A DNA stretch of 7,242 bases from Actinomycetes bacterium (GTDB lineage: Bacteria > Actinomycetota > Thermoleophilia > Gaiellales > Gaiellaceae), in assembly GCA_025350775.1 (NCBI GenBank), contig JANXXF010000386.1, positions 1 through 7,242 of the forward strand, in the 5' to 3' direction. Shown in pieces: positions 1-7,242 of the stretch. A program made the position numbers and the translations under genes. The notes beneath the pieces are model-generated. The model did not search any database. It saw nothing but the letters and a program-made list of their open reading frames with translations, and was not told where the DNA came from. How positions within the stretch are numbered: position 1 is the stretch's first letter; each line of letters opens with the position of its first letter.

Positions 1-325
1 TCTGCGAGCGTTCGAGGCCTGTGCGCGACCGCGCCTGCGTCGAGTAGCCGATCACGCTGGAGAGCAGTCGCCCCGTGGGGTAGGTGCGCAAGTAGAGCGT
101 CTGGTCGCCGATCTTCTTGGCGACGTTCGTCGCCATCACGGTATGGCCGTCGCCTGCGATGATGCGGCCGCGCTCGACGGTGAGCTGCGCGATCCGCTGG
201 ATCGCGTTGTCCTGCCGGTCGTTGAGGCCGCCGATCGCCCACGTCTGCCAGTAGGTGGTGGCTGCGACGACCGCGGCCAACAGCAGCAACGCGACGACGG
301 CGACACGGGTGATCGAGCGGTTCAT
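1..325 (-). CDS. pbpA: Penicillin-binding protein A, class B (5' part only)
   Basis: Class B PBPs are membrane-anchored transpeptidases that cross-link peptidoglycan, usually paired with a SEDS glycan polymerase. Only the first 108 codons lie in the window; the catalytic transpeptidase domain (SxxK, SxN, KTG motifs) is beyond the left edge and cannot be assessed. Visible are a short basic N-terminus, one membrane segment at about residues 7-24, then the start of the dimerisation region: RGRIIAGDG (52-60), an RTYP element (80-83) and TGLE (102-105). This order resembles mycobacterial PbpA, including the absence of the DRNG residues common in other class B enzymes. The ATG at 325-323 overlaps the rodA stop (ATGA). 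No clear Shine-Dalgarno precedes it, so translation probably depends on coupling to rodA. The family call is firm; the exact subtype rests on resemblance and on the rodA neighbour. Confidence 0.87.
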   Translation of the reverse strand, partial: MNRSITRVAVVALLLLAAVVAATTYWQTWAIGGLNDRQDNAIQRIAQLTVERGRIIAGDGHTVMATNVAKKIGDQTLYLRTYPTGRLLSSVIGYSTQARSRTGLERSQ

Positions 326-1623
326 GCGCGCGAGTTCGCCCGGTGCGAGACGAGCAGGAGGCCGCCCACGAGCACGAAGTTGGCGACGACGCTGGAGCCG
401 CCGTACGAGACGAAGGGCAACGTGATGCCCGTCAACGGGATCACCCGGACGACGCCGCCCAGGATGATGAACGTCTGCAGCGCGAAGCCGAAGGTGAGGC
501 CGACCGCGAGCAGCTTGGAGAAGCCGTCCTGCGCCATGTGCGCGATGCGGAAGCCGCGCAGCACAAACAGCATGTAGACGAGGAGCAACGCGGCCACGCC
601 GATCAGGCCGAGCTCCTGCGCGAGCGCGGAGTAGATGAAGTCCGTTTTGAGGAAGGGGATCAGCTCGCCGCCGCCGGCGTTGGTGAACGTGCCCTTGCCG
701 AGGCCGGTGCCGCCCACCTGGCCGTGCGCGATCGAGTAGAGGGACTTGACGAGCTGGTAGCTCGCGCAGTCCTGGCGCAGCTCGAGCTTGCCGTTCAACG
801 CGCAGGGCACCGGCTGGTCGGTCCACGGGTGCAGCCAGATTGTGATGCGCTCGCGCACGTGGGTGACGTACCTGTAGGCGCCGTAGCTGCCGGCGGCGAA
901 CAGGACGAGGCCGAGTGCCACGAACAGCGAGCGCCCGGTGGCCGCGTACAGCATCGCCAGGAAGATCCCGAAGTACAGCAGCGCGCTGCCGAGGTCGTTC
1001 GTGGCGAGCAAAGTCAGCATCGCGACGCCCCAGATCGCCAGCAGCGGCCCGAAGTCCTTGAGCCGGCCCTGGGCGAGCACCTCGCGCTTCTCGCGTAGGT
1101 ACGCGGCCAGAAAGACGATCAGCATGATCTTCGCGATCTCGCCCGGCTGGAACTGGAACGGCCCGAGCCGGATCCAGAGGCGCGCGCCGTTGATTGTCGT
1201 GCCGACCACGGGTAGCACGGGCAGCAGCAGCAGCGCGATCGAGCCGAGCCCGATCAGGTACTTGTAGCTCTCGAGCCGCCGGTAGTCCTTGCGGAATGCC
1301 CAGAGCGTGACGGTGAAGAGGGCGACTGCGATCACGATCCAGATGCTCTGGCGCAGCGCATCCGCGGGTCGGAGGCGGTAGATCTCGGTGACGCCGACGG
1401 CGGCCAGCAGGCCGGCGATCGGTACCAGGTACGGGTCGGCGTTGGGTGTCGCGAAGCGGGCCGCGAGGTGGGCGACCGCGTACACGGCGATGAAGAAGAC
1501 GGCGTAGCCGAGCGAGCCGGCCGAGATCTCGGACTGGCGGGCGATGTAGACGCTCGTGAAGCCGACACCCGTGATCAGGGCGACGGCGAGCAGGGTCAGC
1601 AGCTCGCGGTTGCGATGGCTCAC
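322..1623 (-). CDS. rodA: SEDS peptidoglycan glycosyltransferase RodA (FtsW/RodA/SpoVE family)
   Basis: SEDS proteins polymerise lipid II into glycan strands on the outer face of the cytoplasmic membrane. The 433-residue product has about ten hydrophobic segments, the normal size for the family. Family signatures are TINGARLWIRLGPFQFQPGE (143-162), NDLGSA (209-214), RITIWLHPW (259-267), YQLVKSLYSIAHG (289-301), GTGLGKG (305-311), FLKTDFIYSALAQELG (324-339) and LPFVSYGGSS (402-411). By position, Asp269 in the WTD element matches the Asp proposed as catalytic in this family. Between WTD and YQL there is an insertion with Cys274 and Cys286, which the usual short loop lacks. The start is GTG, supported by GAGGTGA 7 nt upstream. 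The next gene (PbpA) and the FHA/PP2C neighbours favour the elongation enzyme RodA over FtsW, but sequence alone does not settle this. Confidence 0.93.
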   Translation of the reverse strand: MSHRNRELLTLLAVALITGVGFTSVYIARQSEISAGSLGYAVFFIAVYAVAHLAARFATPNADPYLVPIAGLLAAVGVTEIYRLRPADALRQSIWIVIAVALFTVTLWAFRKDYRRLESYKYLIGLGSIALLLLPVLPVVGTTINGARLWIRLGPFQFQPGEIAKIMLIVFLAAYLREKREVLAQGRLKDFGPLLAIWGVAMLTLLATNDLGSALLYFGIFLAMLYAATGRSLFVALGLVLFAAGSYGAYRYVTHVRERITIWLHPWTDQPVPCALNGKLELRQDCASYQLVKSLYSIAHGQVGGTGLGKGTFTNAGGGELIPFLKTDFIYSALAQELGLIGVAALLLVYMLFVLRGFRIAHMAQDGFSKLLAVGLTFGFALQTFIILGGVVRVIPLTGITLPFVSYGGSSVVANFVLVGGLLLVSHRANSRA

Positions 1624-1630
1624 GGGCAGG

Positions 1631-1637
1631 TCACCTC
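1631..1637 (-). promoter_or_regulatory. Ribosome binding site of rodA
   Basis: On the minus strand this reads GAGGTGA, followed by 7 nt and a GTG start at 1623. Its last three bases are the TGA stop of the upstream phosphatase gene. Ribosomes ending there sit on the rodA Shine-Dalgarno, which favours reinitiation. The site decides the GTG start of rodA. Confidence 0.75.
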
Positions 1638-2854
1638 ACGAGCTCGCGCTCGAAGACCCGAACGGCGGAGAGCGCGAGCTGCTTCGAGTGGAGGCCGTGG
1701 TCGAACAGGCGCAGCCGCTCCGGCTGGGAGAGCTGCACGGCCAGCACCGGGCTGACGTAGACGGGCCGGTAGAGGTGGATGCGGCCCGGGAGCTCCCACG
1801 GCACGCCTTGGTACACGCCGACCCGGCCGTGGCTGTCGGCACCGACGAAGTGGGCGCGTGACAGCATGGCGAGGCCGGCGGCCACGGCCACTGCGAGCAG
1901 GACGAGAAACCCGACGAGGTAGGGCAGCTTCCGGTGGCGGCGGTGACGGCGCGTCACGAGCGGCGGCTCGGTGGGTGGCGCCGTTGGCACGGTCCGCGCC
2001 GGTGTGGTCGGCGCTGCGACGATCGTCTGCTCGGCGTCCGTGGGCGCCGCGTCGTTCCAGCCCGTCGCCGCCTGCTCGGCGGGCAGGAGCATCGTTGCCG
2101 CTGCGGGCGGCAGCGGGAGCTCGCCGGTCTCCTCGGCCGGCGACGGCCCGGCGACGATCTCGAAGCAGACGCAGGTGATGTTGTCCTCGCCGCCGGCGGC
2201 GTTCGCGGCGGCGACGAGCGCGCGCACCGCCGCCTCGAGGCTGGTGCGTTTGCGGAGCAGGATCGAGCGCACGTCCGCGTCGCCGACCATGGTGGTGAGG
2301 CCGTCCGAGCACAGCAGGTAGACGTCGCCCACCTCTGCCGCCACCTCGAAGCGGTCGACCTCGACGTTGGCGTCGGTGCCGAGCGCCCGGGTGATCACGG
2401 CCCGCTGCGGGTGACCCTCCGCCTCCTCGGGCGTGAGCTGGCCGGTGCGGACGAGCTCGGCCACGAGGGAGTGGTCGGGCGTGAGCTGCTCGAGCCTGTC
2501 GCCGCGCAGCCGGTAGGCGCGCGAGTCGCCGACATGGCCGATCGACAGCGTCCCCTCGCTGACGAGCACCGCCGTGACTGTGGTGCCCATGCCGGCCGCG
2601 GCAGGGTCAGCCAGCGAGCGCTCTTGAATCCGCCGGTTGCCCTCGCGGATGGCCGCAACGAGGTCGATCGGCGGGCCGGAGTGCAACGCCTCCTCGAGCG
2701 CCGTGACTGCAAGCCGCGACGCGATCTCGCCGGCGAGCGCGCCGCCCATGCCGTCGGCAACGGCGAACAACGGCGGCTCGCGAACGAACGAGTCCTCGTT
2801 GCGGCGCCGACGGTGGCCGGCGTCGGAGAGCGCTGCGCTGGGACCGAGTCTCAT
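1631..2854 (-). CDS. pstP: Membrane-anchored PP2C-family Ser/Thr protein phosphatase (PstP type)
   Basis: This metal-dependent PPM/PP2C phosphatase is expected to remove phosphate from the kinase and its substrates at the inner face of the membrane. The 407 residues comprise a catalytic domain (1-235), a Pro/Ala/Thr-rich linker (about 236-300), a basic stretch at 302-309, one membrane segment (about 311-331) and a 76-residue extracytoplasmic tail. Catalytic motifs are intact: RNED (18-21), DGMGG (34-38), GHVGDSR (106-112), SDG (183-185) and GGEDNIT (221-227). The metal-binding Asp residues at 21, 34, 184 and 224 are all present. The tail has a VYQGVPWELPG element (347-357), and similar short tails occur in actinobacterial PstP. 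The linker carries TMLLP (254-258) and TIVAAP (277-282), possible phospho-Thr sites. The ATG overlaps the fhaB stop (ATGA). The only GGAG upstream is 14 nt away, so coupling is likely. The family assignment is secure. Confidence 0.95.
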   Translation of the reverse strand: MRLGPSAALSDAGHRRRRNEDSFVREPPLFAVADGMGGALAGEIASRLAVTALEEALHSGPPIDLVAAIREGNRRIQERSLADPAAAGMGTTVTAVLVSEGTLSIGHVGDSRAYRLRGDRLEQLTPDHSLVAELVRTGQLTPEEAEGHPQRAVITRALGTDANVEVDRFEVAAEVGDVYLLCSDGLTTMVGDADVRSILLRKRTSLEAAVRALVAAANAAGGEDNITCVCFEIVAGPSPAEETGELPLPPAAATMLLPAEQAATGWNDAAPTDAEQTIVAAPTTPARTVPTAPPTEPPLVTRRHRRHRKLPYLVGFLVLLAVAVAAGLAMLSRAHFVGADSHGRVGVYQGVPWELPGRIHLYRPVYVSPVLAVQLSQPERLRLFDHGLHSKQLALSAVRVFERELVR

Positions 2855-3348
2855 GGCTCGAAGCGGAACTCCGTCTCGCCGACACGCACGAGATCACCCG
2901 CCTCGAGGCGCACGGCCCCCGTGAGCAGCACGCTGTTTACGAACGTTCCGTTCGTCGAGCCGACGTCCTCGAGCCAGACGCCGTCGGGCCGCGGGTCGAG
3001 CCGCGCGTGGAGCGTCGAGGCGAACTGGTCGCCGGGGAGCACGAGGTCGTTCTCGTTGGCGCGGCCGATGGTCATCGGCACGTTGCCGATCGAGCGCAGC
3101 GAGCCGGGCTCGAGCGTCGGGCTGTCCATCACGACGAGCTTGCCGGCAGGCAGCAGCGTCGCGTTGACGAGCAGCCGCCGCGCCTGCTGGGGCGAGAGGA
3201 TCATGCTCTCCTGCCCGGCGCCGCCGCCGATCCGTACCTCGCGCGACGCGGCGCGCAGGATGCGCCAGATGACGAGGTAGAGCAGGACGAGGAACGCGAC
3301 CTTGAGGACGAGCAGAACGCTCTCGACCATCGCGGAGCCGACGATCAC
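2851..3348 (-). CDS. fhaB: FhaB-type membrane-anchored FHA-domain protein
   Basis: FHA domains bind phospho-threonine peptides; FhaB of this operon is linked to the cell-wall enzymes in mycobacteria. The 165-residue product has an N-terminal membrane segment (about 8-31), a juxtamembrane linker, and an FHA domain at about 70-165. FHA landmarks are IGR (94-96), STLHA (111-115, the SxxH element) and GSTNGT (130-135). The Arg of the usual SRxH is Thr here, as in mycobacterial FhaB. Length and order match the family (about 155 aa). The start is ambiguous. The GTG at 3348-3346 overlaps the fhaA stop (GTGA), as at the other junctions, and has GGA-type purines upstream. An ATG at 3330 would give 159 residues but has no visible Shine-Dalgarno. 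I chose the GTG; either leaves the domains intact. Confidence 0.9.
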   Translation of the reverse strand: MIVGSAMVESVLLVLKVAFLVLLYLVIWRILRAASREVRIGGGAGQESMILSPQQARRLLVNATLLPAGKLVVMDSPTLEPGSLRSIGNVPMTIGRANENDLVLPGDQFASTLHARLDPRPDGVWLEDVGSTNGTFVNSVLLTGAVRLEAGDLVRVGETEFRFEP

Positions 3349-4325
3349 CGCTCCGTCCGCTCGAAGACGAGCTCGGTCGAGCCGACCTCGATCCGGTCGC
3401 CGGTCTCGAGCTTCACGCGTTTCACCTTCTTGCCGTTGACGAGCGTCCCGTTCGTCGAGTCGAGATCGACCAGCCAGTGGATGCCGTCCTCCAGGCGGAT
3501 CTCCGCGTGCTGGCGCGAGACGTTGTGGTCGGCCACGACGATGTCGCACTCGCGCGAGCGCCCGAGCACCGAGGCCGGTTTCACCAGCGGCTGGCGTCCG
3601 GCCGCGCTGACGAGCGCCGCGACGACCGCGGGCAGCGGCTCGAACTCGGGGTCGACCGGTGGCGCGGGCTCCTCGGCGGCGGGCGGGACGTAGATCATCG
3701 TCTCTAGCTGGGCGCCGGGCAAGGTCGGCTTGGCGCGTCCGGGCGGGACTACGACCGACGGAACGGCGGGAGCGGGCGGCGGCACGACCGCGTGAGCTGC
3801 GCTGACGGCCGGCTTGACGGCGCGCAGGTCGAGCGGCGGCGCAGCCGGCACCAGCGGCAAGCCGTCGTCGGCCACGACGGGCTCGTCGCTCGCCAACTCC
3901 GGGATCGGCGGCGGCAGCACCGGCTCGGCACCGCGGCGCGGCCGCTCTGCGCGCGCAGTCTGCACCATCCGCGTGGCGATGCCGAAATGGCCGAGCGGCA
4001 GATCCTTGTCGGTGTCGATCGTCACCGTCGGCGGCGAGAGCAGCACGTAGCCTTCGCGGCGCGCGTGCTCGCCCAGGAAGTCCTGCAGCTCGAGGACGAG
4101 CGACGGCTCGTAGTCGGCGAACTGCGTGCGGTCACCGGTGCTCAGGAAGAGCGTGAACTCATTGGGCGCGTACGTGCGCGAGACGGAGACCATCCGGTGG
4201 TCGTCCATCTCCTTGGTCAGCTTGCGGGCGAGCTCGACGGGCTGGACGTGCGTTCGAAAGGCGCGACCGAAGACCCCCTCGAAGAGGCCCTCGATCTTCT
4301 GTTCGATGGTCCGGAGGACGCTCAT
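3345..4325 (-). CDS. fhaA: FhaA: DUF3662 domain plus C-terminal FHA domain
   Basis: FhaA is a cytoplasmic phospho-Thr reader which in mycobacteria binds the phosphorylated pseudokinase domain of MviN/MurJ and dampens peptidoglycan synthesis. The 326 residues contain an N-terminal DUF3662/FhaA-N domain (about 1-125, with the typical start MSVLRTIEQKIEGLFEGVFG), a Pro/Ala-rich linker (about 128-245), and an FHA domain (about 248-322). FHA landmarks are LGRS (254-257), VSRQHAE (269-275) and DSTNGTLVNG (289-298), so the phosphate-binding Arg, Ser and Asn are present. It is much shorter than M. tuberculosis FhaA (527 aa); the difference is in the linker. The linker contains LETMIYVPP (207-215), a candidate phospho-Thr motif. 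The start is ATG with AAAGG 6 nt upstream; the kinase stop lies 19 nt before it. The MviN link is known for the family and is not shown here. Confidence 0.94.
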   Translation of the reverse strand: MSVLRTIEQKIEGLFEGVFGRAFRTHVQPVELARKLTKEMDDHRMVSVSRTYAPNEFTLFLSTGDRTQFADYEPSLVLELQDFLGEHARREGYVLLSPPTVTIDTDKDLPLGHFGIATRMVQTARAERPRRGAEPVLPPPIPELASDEPVVADDGLPLVPAAPPLDLRAVKPAVSAAHAVVPPPAPAVPSVVVPPGRAKPTLPGAQLETMIYVPPAAEEPAPPVDPEFEPLPAVVAALVSAAGRQPLVKPASVLGRSRECDIVVADHNVSRQHAEIRLEDGIHWLVDLDSTNGTLVNGKKVKRVKLETGDRIEVGSTELVFERTER

Positions 4326-4331
4326 GGAAAG

Positions 4332-4336
4332 CCTTT
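4332..4336 (-). promoter_or_regulatory. Ribosome binding site of fhaA
   Basis: On the minus strand this reads AAAGG, with a 6-nt spacer to the ATG at 4325. It lies in the 19-nt gap after the kinase stop and supports the chosen fhaA start. It is also one arm of a small palindrome (GCCTT/AAGGC with 2 bases between) whose loop is too short for a hairpin. Confidence 0.5.
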
Positions 4337-4344
4337 GAAGGCCC

Positions 4345-6129
<1,785 letters not shown>

Positions 6130-6195
6130 CTCCAGGACTGGGTTGGACGACGGGGCGGGAACTCCTTCAGAGCTCGGTTCGAAATGAGCGTCGTA

Positions 6196-6298
6196 CTCCG
6201 ACCTCTCGGAGCCTGAAGCGAACCGGAGCCCGCTCCGCGAGCTGTCCTCGGGGCGTTGCGGGTGTCGTGCCCGACGCTTGTCCAGGCGGCCAGCCTGG
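6196..6298. repeat. Cluster of short inverted repeats upstream of the kinase gene
   Basis: Four potential hairpins lie within 103 bp: CTCCGA/TCGGAG (6196-6211, 4-nt loop); CGGAGC/GCTCCG (6224-6237, 2 nt between arms); GCGT-tg-CGGG/CCCGACGC (6253-6277, 7-nt loop, 2-nt bulge); and CCAGGC/GCCTGG (6282-6298, 5-nt loop). The first two share the CTCCG/CGGAG core and could pair with each other in alternative ways. None is followed by a T-run on either strand, so they do not look like intrinsic terminators. In DNA this rich in GC, one or more such stems are expected by chance, so a role as operator or leader structure is only possible. Confidence 0.35.
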
Positions 6299-6390
6299 CC
6301 TGTGCGCGGGCCGGCCCATCCGCCCGCTTCGAGAACCCCGGGGTAGCGACCCTCATTCTGAGCGGCGCTCGTACACGGGTGGAAAAGCGG

Positions 6391-6396
6391 TAGAGT
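6391..6396 (+). promoter_or_regulatory. Possible -10 element for the divergent gene
   Basis: TAGAGT fits the TAnnnT pattern and sits 22 bp before the plus-strand ATG, which would give a leader of about 15 nt that still includes the ribosome binding site. No recognisable -35 lies at 16-18 bp spacing. Weak -35 boxes are common in high-GC actinobacteria, but this remains a guess. Confidence 0.22.
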
Positions 6397-6410
6397 GGGC
6401 GTGCCCTCCC

Positions 6411-6414
6411 GGAG
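6411..6414 (+). promoter_or_regulatory. Ribosome binding site of the divergent gene
   Basis: GGAG lies 4 nt before the ATG at 6419 and favours it over an in-frame GTG at 6401, which would add six residues and has no comparable purine-rich site upstream. Confidence 0.55.
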
Positions 6415-6418
6415 CACC

Positions 6419-7242
6419 ATGGCACGCGACGACGACGATATCGAGTTCGACTTCTTTGCCGAGCCCGAGACCCGGGAGGCTCAGCCGAGCGAGCGGGGCT
6501 TCCGCGACAGCGCGGCCAAGCAGGGCAAGGCGCCCCGGCGGGGCGCCCCCACGACACCACTGCTGCGACTCCTGGGCCTTGTCGGCTTCGCGATCCTGAT
6601 CGTCGTCCTGCTTGTGCTCTGGGTGTCGAGCTGCGGCGGCACGAGCAAGGCCACCGCGTACCGCAACTACATGGCCAAGGCGAGCGTCCTCGGCTCGGGT
6701 TCGCAGAAGGTCGGCAAGCAGCTGCTGGCGGCGCTCAACACCGCGGGCATCAAGGCGGCCGAGCTCGACCCGAAGATACGCAACCTCGCTCAGCAGGAGC
6801 AGCAGCGAGTCGCAAGCGCACAGGCGATAACAGCGCCGAAGTCGCTTGCAGATCAGCACGCCAGGCTGCTCGAGGCGCTCCGGCTCCGTGTCGCCGGCCT
6901 CAAGGGCCTCGCCGACGTCTTCCGTACCTCCGCGGCGGCCAAGGACAGTGCCGAGACAGCGCGCAAGCTGGCCGTGCAGGCGCAACGGCTGGTCGCAGCC
7001 GATGTCGTCTGGGCCGATCTCTTCAAGAGCGCTGCCGACGTCAAGCTTCAGCTCGCGGGCATTGCGGGCGTCACCGTGCCCGCCTCCGATCTCCTCGCCG
7101 GCAACGAGCTCGGCAGCTCGAGCACCTGGGTGCCGATTCTCCAACGCATCTCCGGCGCGGCGACGGGTGGCGGCGCCACCGCGGCCGGCCTCCACGGCAT
7201 GGGCCTGTTCGCGGTCAAGGTGCTGCCTGCCGGCACCCTGCT
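6419..7242 (+). CDS. Membrane-anchored protein of unknown function (3' end outside window)
   Basis: I do not recognise a named family. The frame is open to the right edge (274 full codons seen). Residues 1-47 form a hydrophilic tail beginning with an acidic run (MARDDDDIEFDFF), then turning basic (about 34-41). One membrane segment follows at about 48-69. Immediately after it comes VSSCGG (69-74), which resembles a lipobox but lies far from the N-terminus. Residues about 80-215 are rich in Ala, Lys, Gln and Leu, probably helical and extracytoplasmic. A Gly/Ala-rich patch (246-257) and a beta-like stretch near the edge (LHGMGLFAVKVLPAGT) suggest that another domain begins there. The start is ATG with GGAG 4 nt upstream, and third codon positions are strongly G/C as expected for a real gene here. 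It is divergent from the kinase operon, so a functional link is possible but unproven. A 280-aa frame on the other strand (7195-6353) looks like a shadow. Confidence 0.8.
   Translation, partial: MARDDDDIEFDFFAEPETREAQPSERGFRDSAAKQGKAPRRGAPTTPLLRLLGLVGFAILIVVLLVLWVSSCGGTSKATAYRNYMAKASVLGSGSQKVGKQLLAALNTAGIKAAELDPKIRNLAQQEQQRVASAQAITAPKSLADQHARLLEALRLRVAGLKGLADVFRTSAAAKDSAETARKLAVQAQRLVAADVVWADLFKSAADVKLQLAGIAGVTVPASDLLAGNELGSSSTWVPILQRISGAATGGGATAAGLHGMGLFAVKVLPAGTL

Larger units (their letters stand above)
6130..6418. promoter_or_regulatory. Divergent intergenic region between the operon and the plus-strand gene
   Basis: This stretch of about 290 bp separates two start codons facing apart, so it should hold promoters for both directions. 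I find no convincing -35/-10 pair for the operon strand. A GAAGGAG Shine-Dalgarno-like run near 6165 on the minus strand has no start codon at a usable distance. The minus-strand kinase frame is open across the whole stretch, so an N-terminal kinase extension is not formally excluded. Several short inverted repeats lie in the middle. No tRNA or other RNA gene was recognised. Confidence 0.5.

Noticed and set aside
343..1098. 251-codon plus-strand frame opposite rodA
   Set aside because: It is highly charged Glu/Arg/Ala sequence typical of the reverse complement of a hydrophobic membrane protein gene.
1934..3280. Long open frame on the plus strand (448 codons) opposite the phosphatase and fhaB genes
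   Set aside because: Its translation is Arg/Gly/Asp-rich with no domain or membrane pattern, and it lies wholly opposite genes with intact catalytic motifs. Such shadow frames are usual in GC-rich DNA.
4331..4342. Palindrome GCCTT-TG-AAGGC between the kinase and fhaA, considered as a terminator
   Set aside because: The two-base centre cannot form a stable loop, there is no T-run, and the sequence includes the fhaA ribosome binding site.
6170..6240. GGTTCGAA near 6177 (plus) and GGTTCG near 6223 (minus), reminiscent of a tRNA T-loop
   Set aside because: Neither is flanked by a matching 5-bp T-stem, and no acceptor or anticodon stem can be built around them.
6417..6422. CCATGG giving start codons on both strands at the same point
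   Set aside because: Starting the kinase here would leave no room for its promoter or ribosome binding site, and the next in-frame ATG gives a normal kinase N-terminus. The palindrome is most likely chance.
6353..7195. 280-codon frame on the minus strand opposite the divergent gene
   Set aside because: The plus frame has a Shine-Dalgarno, a clear membrane segment and G/C-biased third positions. The minus frame would also overlap the region needed for the kinase promoter.

Overview
The window is GC-rich throughout and its genes are tightly packed. The gene content and order match the cell-wall/phosphosignalling cluster of Actinobacteria (in Mycobacterium: fhaA-fhaB-pstP-rodA-pbpA-pknA-pknB). 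The short FhaA, the PASTA-free multi-pass kinase and the divergent gene suggest a lineage away from Mycobacterium/Streptomyces. Thermoleophilia would fit, but that is a guess from gene style, not a placement.

Layout. About 85% of the window is one minus-strand operon, read from right to left. It holds a Ser/Thr protein kinase (6129-4345), FhaA with a DUF3662-type domain plus FHA (4325-3345), FhaB with a membrane anchor plus FHA (3348-2851), a membrane-anchored PP2C phosphatase (2854-1631), the SEDS glycosyltransferase RodA/FtsW (1623-322), and the first 108 codons of the class B penicillin-binding protein PbpA (325 to the window edge). Gaps are 19 nt (kinase-fhaA) and 7 nt (phosphatase-rodA); the other three junctions overlap by 4 nt (GTGA or ATGA). 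No terminator or internal promoter is evident, so co-transcription with coupled translation is likely. A roughly 290-bp intergenic stretch (6130-6418) separates the operon from a divergent plus-strand gene (6419 to the right edge). That gene encodes a protein of unknown function with an acidic cytoplasmic tail, one membrane segment and a helical extracytoplasmic part.

How the genes fit together (inference from the families). The kinase would phosphorylate Thr residues on cell-wall regulators. The two FHA proteins would read the phospho-Thr marks and recruit partners at the membrane. The PP2C enzyme would erase the marks. RodA and PbpA are the output: a glycan polymerase and its transpeptidase partner for peptidoglycan synthesis during growth.

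The module itself is well known. The less ordinary points are a kinase at the head of the operon with a multi-pass membrane C-terminus instead of PASTA repeats, a two-cysteine insertion in an extracellular loop of RodA, threonine motifs repeated in the linkers of FhaA and the phosphatase, and a lipobox-like motif at an odd position in the divergent protein. I saw no RNA gene, CRISPR array, insertion sequence or phage feature.
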